A stretch of DNA of 64,000 bases from Zizania palustris (GCA_019279435.1 JAAALK010000286.1:26431931-26495930), one strand, 5' to 3'; shown: positions 24,151 to 35,706, counted from the stretch's first letter. Made by a program: numbers and translations. Notes: generated by a model not told the origin, from the sequence alone.

Positions 24151-24282
24151 GCTGATCGGCGGCCGACGGATGTTAGCTAACTTCCGTCTCCTCGCTTCCG
24201 TCGGCCTCGGCGTTTTGCCGATGGAAGTTAGCTTCTTCTGTCGGGAAAGTTGCCTGTTTTGTTGTAGTGGGGGGGGACCCGG

Positions 24283-24295
24283 TCTCTTGATACCA
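24283..24295 (-). promoter_or_regulatory. Primer-binding site of element F
   Basis: The minus strand reads TGGTATCAAGAGA immediately after the LTR. It begins like the Met-tRNA site, then differs, so either a variant site or another tRNA is used. Confidence 0.7.
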
Positions 24296-24498
24296 TGAAG
24301 GAGAATGGCTGGGAATAGAATGTTATTGATGAGGAGCCATGCTTAGGTACATATATAGAGGCAAGGGGATAACTACATATAACTGAATTGCTCTAGTCTA
24401 GGAGATAACCCCTTGCCAATAGGATGTAACAGCCCGGCCAGGGGGATAAGGGCTGGCCGAACCCCCCTAGAGTCCACACATAACAGAATATGCTAACA
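24296..24498 (-). repeat. 5' LTR of element F
   Basis: 203 bp, near-identical to the 3' LTR (two substitutions seen, both in the CTACxxATAAC stretch). TATA-like CTATATAT lies at 24351-24358 on the minus strand. Confidence 0.92.
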
Positions 24499-24503
24499 GA
24501 TTC

Positions 24504-24985
24504 GACGATCCAAAAGCACATGGATACCTAGAGATAACCCTAGGTGTGACACGAGGCCAATGTCACATTCCGACGATCCTTGATAGTGACAAGGGAGTGT
24601 GGAGTCGCCAGACAATTAAACAATATCAAAATATTATTCAATTAACCTAGTTGTGGATAAAAATACCAAACCGGCCAATTTAGGGGCCGGTTAGACCTAA
24701 GCTAAAGTGGCGGTCAGACCGGCCAAGATGGGCCGGATAGACCGATGCTAGGCTGCCGGTCAGATCGGTGGTGTGGAGGGTTTGGGCGAAGGCGGCCTCT
24801 GATGTGGATTTGCGAGGTGGTCCAAAGGGTAGCCAAAGGGTGATCTCCGGCCTTCTGTCAGTCAGATCGGAGTGAAATCCCCGGTTAGACCGAAGGTGCG
24901 AAGAAGGACTTTCCGAGGGGGCTCCTGCGTACCATGCGAAGATAGTCGAAGGGGGGGGGCTCCGGCCTTCGGTCAGTCAGACCGG
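24504..24985 (-). repeat. Leader, primer site and LTR end of gypsy element I (left part)
   Basis: At 24599-24610 the minus strand reads TGGCGACTCCAC, a primer-binding site type used by Tat-lineage gypsy elements. To its left (24504-24598) is leader-like sequence with a repeated CGACGATCC. To its right (about 24612-24985) is LTR-like sequence full of imperfect CCGGTCAGACCGG motifs, broken at 24986 by the Sirevirus array. The LTR continues at 53052. No coding sequence is seen. Confidence 0.55.
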
Positions 24986-25655
24986 TGTAGGACCGAAAGT
25001 AGCGACCAGAGGGGGGGTGAATGGGCGCCTTAAAAATTCTTTCGAATATATGACCTGTTCCCAACACCCAACGCACCTCAAAAGACTAAGCAACAGAAAA
25101 TGAACAGATAGCCTAAGTCTAAAGGTATCTAGCCTAGAATCAACTGATGTTAAACAGAGAACTACCAAAGCAGTGCAACTAGGCAGATAAACAAAGTATG
25201 TCAGGCCAAACTTCTCAATGAAATGATCTAAGTATATATACAGTGAGATGAGAAGTTACTGTTCAGATTTGTCTCCTGTTCGGAACTTGGCGAAGCCTGC
25301 TTCGCCCGTCGAGGTCTGCTTCGGAGGTCGAAGCATGCTTTGGAGGTTAGTTGCGAAGCCTGCCGAAATCTGTTGTGTAAATGTCAAAGGTATGTTGGTC
25401 TAGCCTAGTTCGAAGTGGCAGGGAGCGAAGTATGCTTCGAAGCGAAGTACGGAAGTATCGAAGCTAGCTTCGAACCGAGTGCTTCGAAGCATATCCTTCG
25501 AACAGAATACTTCGAACGCAACGCACAGACGGACAACCTTCGAACGAAGAAGCGAAGGCTGACACGCGACAGAGAAACCAAAACGAAGCCTACACTCTAC
25601 CTTCGAACAAACACACCAAGGACCTCCGAAGAAGACAGAAGTAAATACTGAGTGA
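24986..25655 (-). repeat. Partial A-family LTR (left end of the array)
   Basis: It begins TGTAGGACCGAAAG, the outer end of an A-type LTR, and follows that LTR for 670 bp to ...ACTGAGTGAAG, where it changes abruptly to B LTR sequence. It includes three units of the 20-bp GAAGCCTGCTTCG minisatellite at 25291-25347. The next A LTR (29345) has the same sequence plus its continuation. Confidence 0.88.
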
Positions 25656-27266
25656 AGCTCCGTCACGGTGGCTGCGAAGGGGTCTGGGTCGGTCGTCGGG
25701 TCGATGTGCACTAGGAGAAGGCAGTAAGTGCGGAGCATGGCTCCGGGTGAAGGTACTCCGAGACAAAGTCCTCGGAGGTGAGGCACTTCGAAGGGTACTC
25801 TGGATGGAGTGACTTCGGAGTATGGTGGATCAAGTCCCATGTGGAGGCAAAGTGTTCGAGGTGTGCTCCGGAGGGAGACACTCGAAGGTACCCGACGAAG
25901 GTCTCAGAAGTCGAGGTGCATCGAAGGCATGGTCTGGGTGAGGCTCGTCGAGGAGTGTGCTTGGGGAGAGACACTGCGATGAAGTGCTCATGGAATGCTT
26001 CGTGCGGAGGCCTTGGACGAAGGAGGGACTTCGAAGGGTGGTACTCCGAAGGAGGGCTTCGGAGTGACGAAGGCTTCGGAGCGAGGCTAGCTCCGGAGCG
26101 AGGTTGACTTGTGGTGCTTCGGCCATGCATGGCTTCGGTACACGGACTAACGGAGTTCGAGCTGGGAGTAGCTGTGAAGCCGTGGTGGTCCACTCCGGAG
26201 ATGGTGGTGCGAAGGCCCAAGGGCTTTGACGGCTTCGGCTCAAAACCGTCACTGTATCGAAGGCTGACTTCGGTGAAGCGAAGGCCGTCAGGCTCAAGGC
26301 TTCTCGCCGAAGCTATCGCACCCCTCGTGTGCGAAGGGGGGCTTCAGGAAGGTAAAAGACTGCAAAGGCTGACATTGTCTGCTCTGCAAAAAGCTGACGC
26401 TGTCCCCTCTGCAAAGCTGACAAAGAAGCCTCCAGAATAAAGTTGACTACCTTTTGTACCCCTCTGTTCTGTAGAGACAAAACCAATGTAAAACCTAGGG
26501 TTAAAGTAGTCAATTCACTTGGGTGAATAGTGGCTATAAATATGGGGGCTGGGTAGGTAACATTTAACACTTTGAGCATTTACTGTTGAGCTCCTGTACT
26601 AGCCCCACATACGTTGTATTCATCCAGTGAGTTCTTTTACTGTGTTCCTTGTTCAAGCGGCGAAGCCCTGCTTCTGTGTTATCTTTATGCTTGAGCTTGA
26701 TTGCATACCTCGCTAGTAGTAGTGCACCGAAGCCTGTCTAGGCGAAGGGTGTTTTGTGCGAAGTGTGTTTTTCAGTGTGCGTTCGCTCTGTGTAACTGGA
26801 GGCTAGACCTCGCTGTTTACTAGCGAAGCCCTGATCGAAGCCCGGTTATTTTCCCGTGTTGAACCCCCTAGCGAAGTCTGTTAGTGTGCGTTTAGACCTT
26901 CGTAGTACGAAGCCCAGCACCAATTGCTGTCGCTAAGTATTTGGTCGAAGTCCTCAGAGGGTAGTCCACTCTTGCGAAGGGTGAAGTGCGAAGCCTGCTT
27001 GAAGCACCCTGTGTGCGGAGCCTGCACTGACTTAGCAGAGTTGTTTTCGGGGTTGTGGGTGGAGCGAAGTCTTCTTGGCTTCGGACTTGTACTCCTTGCG
27101 AAGCCTGTGTTCGGAGTTGTTATATACCTCTGAACCAGACCTTCGAATGTTGGTGTTCGAAGCCTGTTCCGCGGTAGACAGAATTAAAACCGAAGGCTGT
27201 TTTAGCCCAAGTTTTTTAAAAGCTCCCATTCACCCCCTCCCTCTGGTCGCCGTTTCCGGTCCAACA
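25656..27266 (+). repeat. Partial B LTR (copy of 47393-49003)
   Basis: It starts inside the B LTR (GCTCCGTCACGGTGGCTG) and ends at its normal terminus ...TTTCCGGTCCAACA, 1611 bp. It is almost identical to 47393-49003, including matching long antisense open frames that are not genes. TATA-like TATAAATA lies at 26535-26542. It is followed by GTAGG and element A gag, exactly as after the intact 3' LTR of B. Confidence 0.88.
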
Positions 27267-29285
27267 GTAGGTATAGCATACTCCAAACCCATCCTGCCTC
27301 TTGAACTGCTGGATCATCATGCCGAGCTGAGGTTCTCTGGCACTGATCCAACTCTGGATGGAACGGAGGTAAAAGTTCTCATTCTGAGAATCTGCTAGCT
27401 CCTCTCTCAAGGAAGCTAGAACCTCCACCTGAGACAAGCAGGTCTCACACTCACTCTGTACTTGAACAGACTTCTCGGCTTTCAGCTTAATCAATTCCAT
27501 TCTAAGAGACAGGCAGTTCTCACAGACAGTGGGTGGAACTGACAATGTCTCAAGCTCTAGCCTAGTCTGCGCAAGCTCAGCTCTCAACCTCTCCAAATCA
27601 CCCAATTGTTCATCGCCCTTGGATTTCAGCTCAGCTAAGACAGCTAGATGACATGGGCAATCGACACAGGGTGCGACGATAGTGGCTTGAGCATCTTTCA
27701 GCTCCAGCTGAGCACTTTCAAGCTCAGTGGCCAAAGCATCCCTCTCATCAACCCTTTCTGTGTACCTGGACTTCAGAGTCGATAGGTCACACAGAAGCAC
27801 CTCACACTTAGGTCACTCACTGCTATCACCCAAGCGAGGGGAAGAAGATAGACTCTCAATTCTGCCGTTGGCCACGACAAGCTCACTCTCTAACTCATCT
27901 ATCCTCTTCTTAGCCCCCCTAAGTAGTTTTTCCCGATATTTCAACTCCTGACGATTGCTCTCAAGTAAATCAACGATTTCGCGCTCGTAGGATGATACCT
28001 TGTTGTCGTCGTCGTCGGAGTCGTCGGAGGAGCTCTTTTCTTCCTTATCCCCAAGAGCCATTGAACATAAGCTCTTGCGGGATCTTCGGCGCTGGTGTGA
28101 GCGGCTCTTCGGCTTGTCTCCGAAGGCCATGAAGTAGAGACCCGCCGGATCGTCCTTGTCCTTCCCCTCCTGATGGCGATCTCCTCATCGCTTGAGCTCG
28201 ATGAAGAGGAAGAAGACGTGGACCGCTTGGAGTAGCTCTTCTCCATCTCGGCGAAGAAGGCCTTGTTGCGCTTCTTGTTCTCTCACCGATAGTCCTTCAG
28301 GGCCTTCTTGAAGAATCGAGTCTTCGGCTTGCCCTTGTTGAAGGATGAGCGCTCATGCTTGCCGGAGTCGTGGAAGCCACCACCGATGCCCTTCTTGTGA
28401 CCATTGCGCTTGGGGCAGTCGGCGATGAAGTGTCCTGGATCACCACACTCAAAGCACCCAGATTTTGTGCCGTGTCTTTTGAACATTCGCTTGTCATAGA
28501 CACGACGCACCCGGTTGTTAAAAAGACACAGATCATCATCTCCCAAAGACTCAAGCTGGTCCTCAGTGATAGACATCAAGGAGAACCCAGCACAGCTCAC
28601 AGCAGAGGGATCAACAGAAGGTGTAGCAAGGGCCAGGGATTTTGATCCAGAACCAGTGAGATTTGATCTCAGCTGGATATCTACCTCAGTGGCCTTCAGC
28701 TTGCTAAACAACTCAGAAATGGTCAAGGTACCGTAAGAAGTGCTCTCAACGATAGAGGATACCTTGATCTCCCAGATCTTTGGGTCCAAGGTATGAAGAA
28801 CCTTGAGCGCCTGCTCGTGATCTGAGACTAACTGAGCACCCTCAGCCTTGTTGTCCCGAAGCTTGTTAATGATCGATTGAAAGCGACCAAACAAAGCTTC
28901 AACAGATTCTCCCGGCTTGTGTGAAGTTCTCATACTCACGCCGGTAGGTCTGATAGAGCCGAGCCTTGACCTGAGCTGTTCCCTCATGGTGTGCCTTGAG
29001 GGTAGCTGAGATCTCTCTCGCAGTGGAGAGATGGCTCACACGCTCAAACTCAGTGGGACCTAAACCAGAGAAAAGAATGTTCACAGCCTTACTGTTGCTC
29101 AGATGCTGAGCAATGATACCAGCAGTACCATGCTCAGCTACTGGCAATATGACAAACGTGGTGTGAACGCAATTGTCCCAAATGTCCGAACCCTGGCTCA
29201 TAAGATAGGCTCGCATGCGAGTCTTCCAATAGTTATAGCCATAGGCTTCCAAGGACGAGACCTTGCCAGGAGACGTCATGGTCAC
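27267..29285 (-). pseudogene. gag of deleted A-type element (left duplicate)
   Basis: A near copy of 49004-51023. The start at 29285 reads YWKTRMRAYLMSQGSDIWDN. A 2-bp deletion near 28918 (relative to the right copy) shifts the frame. The rest continues with GRFQSIINKLRDNKAEG, the zinc knuckle CFECGDPGHFIADC (about 28450), TGA 28283-28285, a serine run and acidic stretch (about 28200), and the coiled-coil-like part (27300-28000). The shared stop and later frame breaks show duplication of an already decayed gag rather than a separate insertion. The left end is the half-site of the B insertion. Confidence 0.87.
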
Positions 29286-29330
29286 TACTGGGGTTTAGAA
29301 CCGGTTAAGTTATGGAAAAACCCTAACCTC

Positions 29331-29342
29331 GCTCTGATACCA
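29331..29342 (-). promoter_or_regulatory. Primer-binding site, left A unit
   Basis: TGGTATCAGAGC on the minus strand, two bases from the LTR at 29345. Confidence 0.9.
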
Positions 29343-29344
29343 CT

Positions 29345-31259
29345 TGTAGGACCGAAAGTAGCGACCAAAGGGGGGTGAATGGGCGCCTTAAAAATTCTTT
29401 CGAATATATGGCCTGTTCCCAACACCCAACGCACCTCAAAAGACTAAGCAACAGAAAATGAACAGATAGCCCAAGTCTAAAGGTATCTAGCCTAGAATCA
29501 ACTGATGTTAAACAGAGAACTACCAAAGCAGTGCAACTAGGCAGACAAACAAAGTATTTCAGGCCAAACTTCTCAATGAAATGATCTAAGTATATATACA
29601 GTGAGATGAGAAGTTACTGTTCAGATTTGTCTCCTGTTCGGAACATGGCGAAGCCTGCTTCGCCCGTCGAGGTCTGCTTCGGAGGTCGAAGCCTGCTTCG
29701 CTGGTCGAAGCCTGCTTCATTGGTCGAAGCCTGCTTCTGAGGTTAGTTGCGAAGCCTGCCGAAGTCTGTTGTGTAAATGTCGAAGGTATGTTGGTCTAGC
29801 CTAGTTCGAAGGGGCAGGGAGCGAAGTATGCTTCGAATCGAAGTACGGAAGTATCAAAGCTAGCTTCGAACCGAGTGCTTTGAAGCCTATCCTTCGAACA
29901 GAATACTTCGAACGCAACGCATAGACGGACAACCTTCGAACGAAGAAGCGAAGGCTGACACGCGACAGAGAAACCAAAACGAAGCCTACACTCTACCTTC
30001 GAACAAACACACCAAGGACCTCCGAAGAAGACGGAAGCAAATACTGAGTGAAGTCTAACAGAGAGACAAGCTTCGAAGCCAACTTCGAAACCTGTCGAAG
30101 TATGGACTTCGAAGAGCTCGAGTCGGAGTACCTTCGCACAGACGTTCGAAGTATGAAACGCTGACAGTTTAAAAGGTACTTTGAAGCTAGCAACTCAGGA
30201 CACAAAACGAAGTTCGAAGTTCAAACAAAGCCTTCGAGTATATCAGATCGAAGCCTGCCTCACGGAGCTGAGTGGCTTCGAACAGAGAGGGTGGCTTCGT
30301 CAGAAAACAGTCAGAAAAGTTACTCAGCCCTGTCAACTTCGATCAAAAAGCTGCGCAGAAAAACAAAAGGCTGGTACTAGTGTACTGTTGCAATAGTGTA
30401 GTAGTACTACTTGCAACAGCAAGAACTAGTACTACTTGCGTGAAGAACACGCGCAACAGAAGCAACCGAAGCCTTAAAATCCATGAAAAAACTTGTTGTG
30501 CGAGTGAAATGAAGCCATTAAAACGCTGCAGTTGCTGCACACGATTTGAGAATAGAAGCTTCACTGCAACAGTAAGAATGAAATAAATGCAAGACAAGAA
30601 ACAGGGGCAAAATGCCTGGCGGCGCACAAACAAGAGAGAGAGAGTAAGAGACAAAAATGACCCAAAGGAGTATGAATTGATTTCAGCCAAAAGGTGACCT
30701 AACCCTAGGGATTGGGGTCCTATTTATAGGCTGCCCAACACTAGGTATATTCCACCAGCCCCTTAGGGTTTTTTACAGACGCAGGAATAAAGGAAAAGAC
30801 TCTACTGCCCTTAGGAATTTTTTTAGACACGACTGACTGACTGTGGGCCTAGAGATATAGATGACTTATCCGGAAGCTAAGTTTTCGTAGCGACTACGGC
30901 TTCTCTTCTGGACAGTCAGATACAAAGCCTCCACCGACTTTGCACCAGGTACCCGGATTGGGCCGGCCCGATTCCGCAGCTCTCTCAGCCCGGCAATTAC
31001 TCACCACCCGTGTACCTGAGTCAACCCTGGTCAACAGCCCAGTGGGTCTTCTACTGCTTCTAGCCCATGTACCCGGATTGGGCCAGCCCGACTTCGCAGC
31101 CTCCTCTGCCCGACAGTCGCTTGCTGCCCATGTACCTGAGTCACACGCGGCCCATGAAACAGCAGATCTCTTTTCTTCTTTAGTCCTCTTTGACTATCGG
31201 TAACAATGACTCATCACTTCTGGAGCCATGAGGCCCACGCTATTCAGCATGGCTCCTCA
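29345..31259 (-). repeat. A-family LTR shared by two tandem A units
   Basis: 1915 bp, TGTAGGACCG... to ...CATGGCTCCTCA on the plus strand. A primer-binding site borders its left side and a polypurine tract its right side, so it acts as 3' LTR for the right unit and 5' LTR for the left unit. Compared with the 5' LTR at 51083-53051 it lacks one 20-bp minisatellite unit near 29700 and a stretch of about 34 bp near 30914. TATA-like TATAAATA lies at 30721-30728 on the minus strand. Confidence 0.9.
30721..30728 (-). promoter_or_regulatory. TATA box of the shared A LTR
   Basis: TATAAATA on the minus strand in the conserved GCCTATAAATAGG context. Confidence 0.6.
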
Positions 31260-32587
31260 ATCTCCCCCTTGATGAGTGCATTGTCAACACTCCTCTTCTT
31301 CAGCTCTTCAGTACCTGCGAACAAATGTGGAAACACGAAAACAAAACACAAGAAAAAACAAAGAAGAAGAAAAATAAGGTAAAAGTTTAACCCTAATGAC
31401 CAAAAGCCGAACAAAAGCAAGAAGTTGTCATTATGGTTAACGAAAACGTAAAAGCTCAAAATGAGTGCGATTTTAGAACAACAAGGATATCAACAGAGTA
31501 AGAACTCCCCCTTAAACTCTGATCCCAAATTTTCTCCCCCTTGTTGACAAGGGAACTCATCAAGCACTCAAAAGAGACAAAGATTCCCCCTGAAATGCAA
31601 CTCCCCCTCAAAATATGCAGTAAATTCAACTGGAGTGCATGTGGAGTGTAGAAAGCATGCTTCTCAAATATGATTGACTGCAATTACAACATCTAACAAG
31701 TATAGAAAAAGACATACTGTCTAAGACACATGGCATGATCAGTGAAACAGATGATATCTAGGGAAAGTCATTAGCACGCATTTTTCAGTTTTTGCAAACA
31801 AAAGCATCACCACATTTTCCAGTAAACAAGCAAGGTAAAGCATGAGATGCAAAAGCTAACTGATATTTACCAAGATAAGCATTGTCCAAAACAAAGTGCT
31901 TCAGCAAACTTGTTATCATTTCAATGTTCAAGCTTTTTCTTTTCTCTTTTTCATTAATGCCAGGGGTTATTTGCGTGTTAAAACCTCACGCTGACCGACC
32001 AAGTCAAGCCTAGACCAAAACTGGACCATCAGAAGCTTAAGACATTGATCTTGGCATACACTACAGTGTCCTAGTTCATACCAAAGTGCTATGGTATGCA
32101 GTCCAGAATAACGCAATGCGACAAGACAAACCCACCTGGATCTTTTCAATTTTAAGCATAAAAAGGCATGGAATCTTCATTTTTCTGGTTTTTCATTATT
32201 TTATAGCACATTTTCCATGTTCAAAAGCATAGAGATGTCCAAGTTGCGTATTTGCATCTAAGTAAGGAGCGAGCTACAAGGTATGTATCAAATAGCAAAA
32301 ACATTCAGCCTACACATGCTAGTTACCAGAAGCAATGGTGATCAATTTTCAAGTTTTAAAGCATAAAAGCCATGCATGTGACAGATATCAGACATATCAA
32401 GTGAACTGAATCAAAACATGATCATTGACAAATACTCCAAAAGCATGTACAAGCTAGAATAAGTAAAACAGTTCAATCATATAACAGAAGCAGCTCTAAA
32501 GTGTGATATGTGAATATGCAAGGTATGAACACACACAAACAGACTCAAGAAAAGAGTAAAGAAGAAAGAAAACTAACGCAAAATATC
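31260..32587 (-). other. Noncoding 3' region of element A with several polypurine tracts
   Basis: About 1.3 kb between the pol end and the 3' LTR. On the minus strand purine runs of the AAGGGGGAG type occur near the LTR (31260-31270, the terminal tract) and again around 31503-31512, 31542-31552, 31584-31593 and 31600-31610. The block 31958-32146 is conserved with B and D. No long frame is present, so there is no sign of an env-like gene. Confidence 0.75.
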
Positions 32588-34418
32588 CTAGAAAGGATAC
32601 ACAACACTCAAATCCCCTCGTAAACGCTCAAATGTAGACTGATCTAGGGGTTTGGTGAAAATATCAGCCAACTGATGATGGGTATCAACATGAACAAGGT
32701 CAATGACACCTTTCACATATTGATCCCGCAGAAAGTGAAAGCGCACATCAATGTGTTTGGTTTTTGAATGAAGACATGGGTTTTTCCCTACACTAATTGC
32801 ACTAGTGCTGTCGCAAAACAAGGGAACTCTGGTAGGAAAGAACAACCCAAAATCTCGCAGAGTGGAAATCATCCAAACCAACTATGAGCAGCAGCTAGCA
32901 GCAGCTACGTACTCATCCTCTGTGGTCGAAAGAGCAACTCCAGATTGCTTTCGAGAAGACCAAGAGACAAGATAAGAACCAAGAAACTGGCAAGTACCGG
33001 AAGTCGACTTGCGATCCAACCGGCACCCACCAAAGTCGGCATCCGAAAATCCAGATAAATCGAGAGAAGATGATGCTTAATAGAAAAGACCAAGATCAGG
33101 CGCATAAGTAAGATACCTAAAAATGCACTTGACAGCCTGCCGATGAGACGCACGAGCTGAAGACTGAAGCGCGCGCACAGCCCCACGACAAACTGAATGT
33201 CCGGTCTTGTCGCCGTTAAGTACAGCAGTGAGCCGATCATCCCTCGAAACTCCCTTTTATTGACCTTGACGCCGCTCTCATCCTTGTCCAGACCCCCAGA
33301 AGTGCCCATCGGGGTCATCTGCGGCTTCAATTCACCACCAAAGTCAAATTTCTTAAGCATATCACGAGTGTACTTACCTTGGTGGATGAAGGTGTCGTCC
33401 TTGGTCTGCTTGATCTGGAGCCCTAGGAAGTACTTGAGCTCACCCATGAGGCTCATCTCAAACTCACTGTGCATCTGCTCAGAAAACTTGGACACAGGAT
33501 CATTAGTAGTACCGCCAAAAATAATATCGTCCACGTAAATCTGAGCAACTAAAAAATCTGAAGCATCTCTGAGCAAGAAAAGAGTTTTGTCCACCGAACC
33601 CATCACGAAGCCCTTCCCCAACAGAAATTGCTTCAACCGGTCATACCAAGCCCTGGGTGCTTGCTTCAACCCGTATAAAGCTTTTTGCAACTTAAAAACA
33701 TGTCGAGGAAACTTAGGGTTCTCAAAACCGGGGGGTTGCCTAACATAAACCTCCTCTTCTATGTACCCGTTCAGAAAAGCACTCTTGACATCCATTTGAA
33801 AAAGCGTAAAACCCTTCGAAACGGCAAAAGCTAGAAGAATACGAATGGATTCAAGATGGGCAACAGGAGTGAAAGTTTCTTCAAAATCAATACCCTCTTT
33901 TTGGCAAAAACCCTGGGCAACTAGTCGAGCTTTGTTGCGCACCACAACCCCATCTTCACCTTGTTTGTTCTTAAATACCCACTTGGTGCCTATGGGGTTG
34001 CATCCTGGTGGCGGCTCAACTAATGTCCAAACCTGATTGCGGACAAAGTTCTCAAGCTCTTCTTGCATAGCATTAATCCAATTTGAATCAGAAAGAGCAT
34101 GAGAAACATCTCTAGGCTCAAAAGATGCAACAAATGCAGATTCAGCAAACACAGCAAGAGAGGTAGAAGAACGCAAAGTTCTCTCAGTCAAATCACCTAT
34201 GATGAGCCCTGGTGATCTGAAGTCACCTCACCGGAGTCAGCAGCTGGCACCTCTGGACTCGACTGAGGGGGCTCGATCGTAGTGGAAGAAGTGATCAGAG
34301 GTCCACCCTCATCCTCAGTCGAAGTCTCAGAAGGTGTGGGCTCTACAGGGGGTGCAGAAGGCCCACCCTCATCAGCAGCTGGAGTATCCTCATCTTCCTT
34401 GAAGATGGACTCTCCGAG
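32588..34418 (-). pseudogene. RT and RNase H of element A
   Basis: RT is well kept in the frame 34191-33176: [80 protein letters not shown] (YVDD, about 33530), MSLMGELKYFLGLQIK, TATRPDIQFVVGLCARF. The frame breaks after CARF near 33170. RNase H follows in another frame with KSTSGT-like and EYVAAASCCS blocks, then LFCDSTSAISVGKNP, SKTKHIDVRFHFLRDQ, HQLADIFTKPLDQ and the stop at 32588. The upstream linker (34192-34418) is rich in P, S, T and E and has stops. RT would make cDNA and RNase H remove the RNA; the frameshift separates them here. Confidence 0.88.
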
Positions 34419-35706
34419 CTAATCATCACCAGAAAGCTCAAAAGAAGGAGTTAAAGAAGGCAAGGACTCATCAAAAGAAACTTCGCAAGTCTCGACAAGC
34501 TGCTGGGTTTCGAGTTTCCAAACACGGAAACCTCGAGAATGCAATGCATAGCCAAGAAAAACACCATCCCAACAACGAGACTCAAACTTGTCCAAATGCC
34601 CTCCCTTCTTGAGCACAAAGCACATGCAGCCAAACGCTCGCAAGTGACTCACCTTGGGCTGTCTCCCAAACGACAACTCATACGAAGTCTTACCTAAGTA
34701 AGCTCGAAGAAAAATGCGGTTGGCCAGATAGCAAGCCGTGTTCATGGCTTCGGCCCAAAAACGCCTAGGAGTCCTGTGCTCATCGAGCATCGTCCTGGCC
34801 ATCTCGACTAGCGTGCGGTTCTTTCGTTCCACAACGCCATTCTGTGGGGGAGTGTAAGGAGAAGAAAACTGATGGTCAAGACCCTGATCACTACAGAAGC
34901 TAACGAACTGAGAGTTCTTGAAAAGTTTCATCCTTAGACTCCAAAAATCAGGTCATGAACAAATTGAAAAGTTTCATCCTTAGACTCCAAAAAGAAAACC
35001 CACGAGTATCGAGAGAAGTCGTCAACAATCACAAGAGCATACCACTTCCCACCGATTGAACGTACCCGAGCAGGACCAACAGTGTCCAAGTGTAAAAGCT
35101 CGCCCGGATACGAAGTCATCACCTGAGTCACAAGTGAGTGAGAAGCGGCAACCATTTTCCCATGATGACAGGGATGACAAACTAGATCCTTTTCCATCTT
35201 AAGCTTGGGCAATCCTCGGATGAGGTCCATAGAGCTTAACCTGACTAGCAGATCAAAACTCAAATGACCTAACCTCCAATGCCACTTCCAGAGCTCAGAA
35301 GAGGATCCAGCAATCAAACAACGAGAAGGGCCAAAATAACTAGAGAAGTCAATTCGAAAAACTTTACCGAATGGTAAAATCTGGCAAATCAAAGACCCTC
35401 TAGAATCTAATACAGAAGAACTGCCCTTCTTAAAACGCACTTCCAAACCATCCTCAAGAAGTTGCGAAACAGAGATCAAATTGAAGTTCAAATTCTTAAC
35501 CAAAGCAACATTCTTCAAAGAGAAATGATCTGAAATGCGAATAGAGCCTATGCCACTTACCTTCCCTTGACCACCGTTCCCGAATGTGATGTACTCTTTG
35601 GAGCTCGGGGGAGAGAGACTGGAGAACCATCTGCGATGTCCCGTCATGTGACGAGAGCATCTTGAGTCCATAATCCAAACGTCCTCTAGTCCCCGATCCT
35701 GCACAA
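34419..35706 (-). pseudogene. Protease and integrase of element A
   Basis: Protease is seen as WIMDSRCSRHMTGH at about 35660; the active-site glycine of D-S/T-G is arginine (element B keeps DSGCSRHMTG). The pre-integrase region WKWHWRLGHLSFDLL and CHPCHHGKM follow. Integrase starts with the first catalytic D in HLDTVGPARV (about 35090). Near 34920-34985 a 28-base stretch is repeated and the segment that should carry the second catalytic D (the SDNGTEF motif in B) is absent. The part after it resumes with FKNSQFVSFCSDQG and [19 protein letters not shown] (catalytic E), then GRQPKVSHLRAFGC and CWDGVFLGY. Both enzymes are therefore inactive in this copy. Confidence 0.85.

Larger units (their letters stand above)
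19198..24498 (-). mobile_element. Full-length Ty1/copia element F, TSD GATTC
   Basis: A complete 5301-bp element in gag, protease, integrase, RT, RNase H order on the minus strand. The 203-bp LTRs are at 19198-19400 and 24296-24498; I count two substitutions between them. GATTC flanks it at 19193-19197 and 24499-24503. The short LTRs and domain order suggest the Ale/Retrofit-Hopscotch group, not the Sireviruses around it. The LTR similarity points to a recent insertion, yet coding is broken by stops, an about 16-bp deletion in integrase, a 1-bp deletion in RT and a small in-frame loss in RNase H. It may therefore have moved by proteins from another copy, or decayed quickly. Confidence 0.93.

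Noticed and set aside
25711..26297. Long antisense open frames (169 and 155 codons) repeated at 47448-48034
   Set aside because: They lie inside B LTRs, have proline-, serine- and arginine-rich composition-driven products, and repeat only because the LTR segment was duplicated. No domain is visible.
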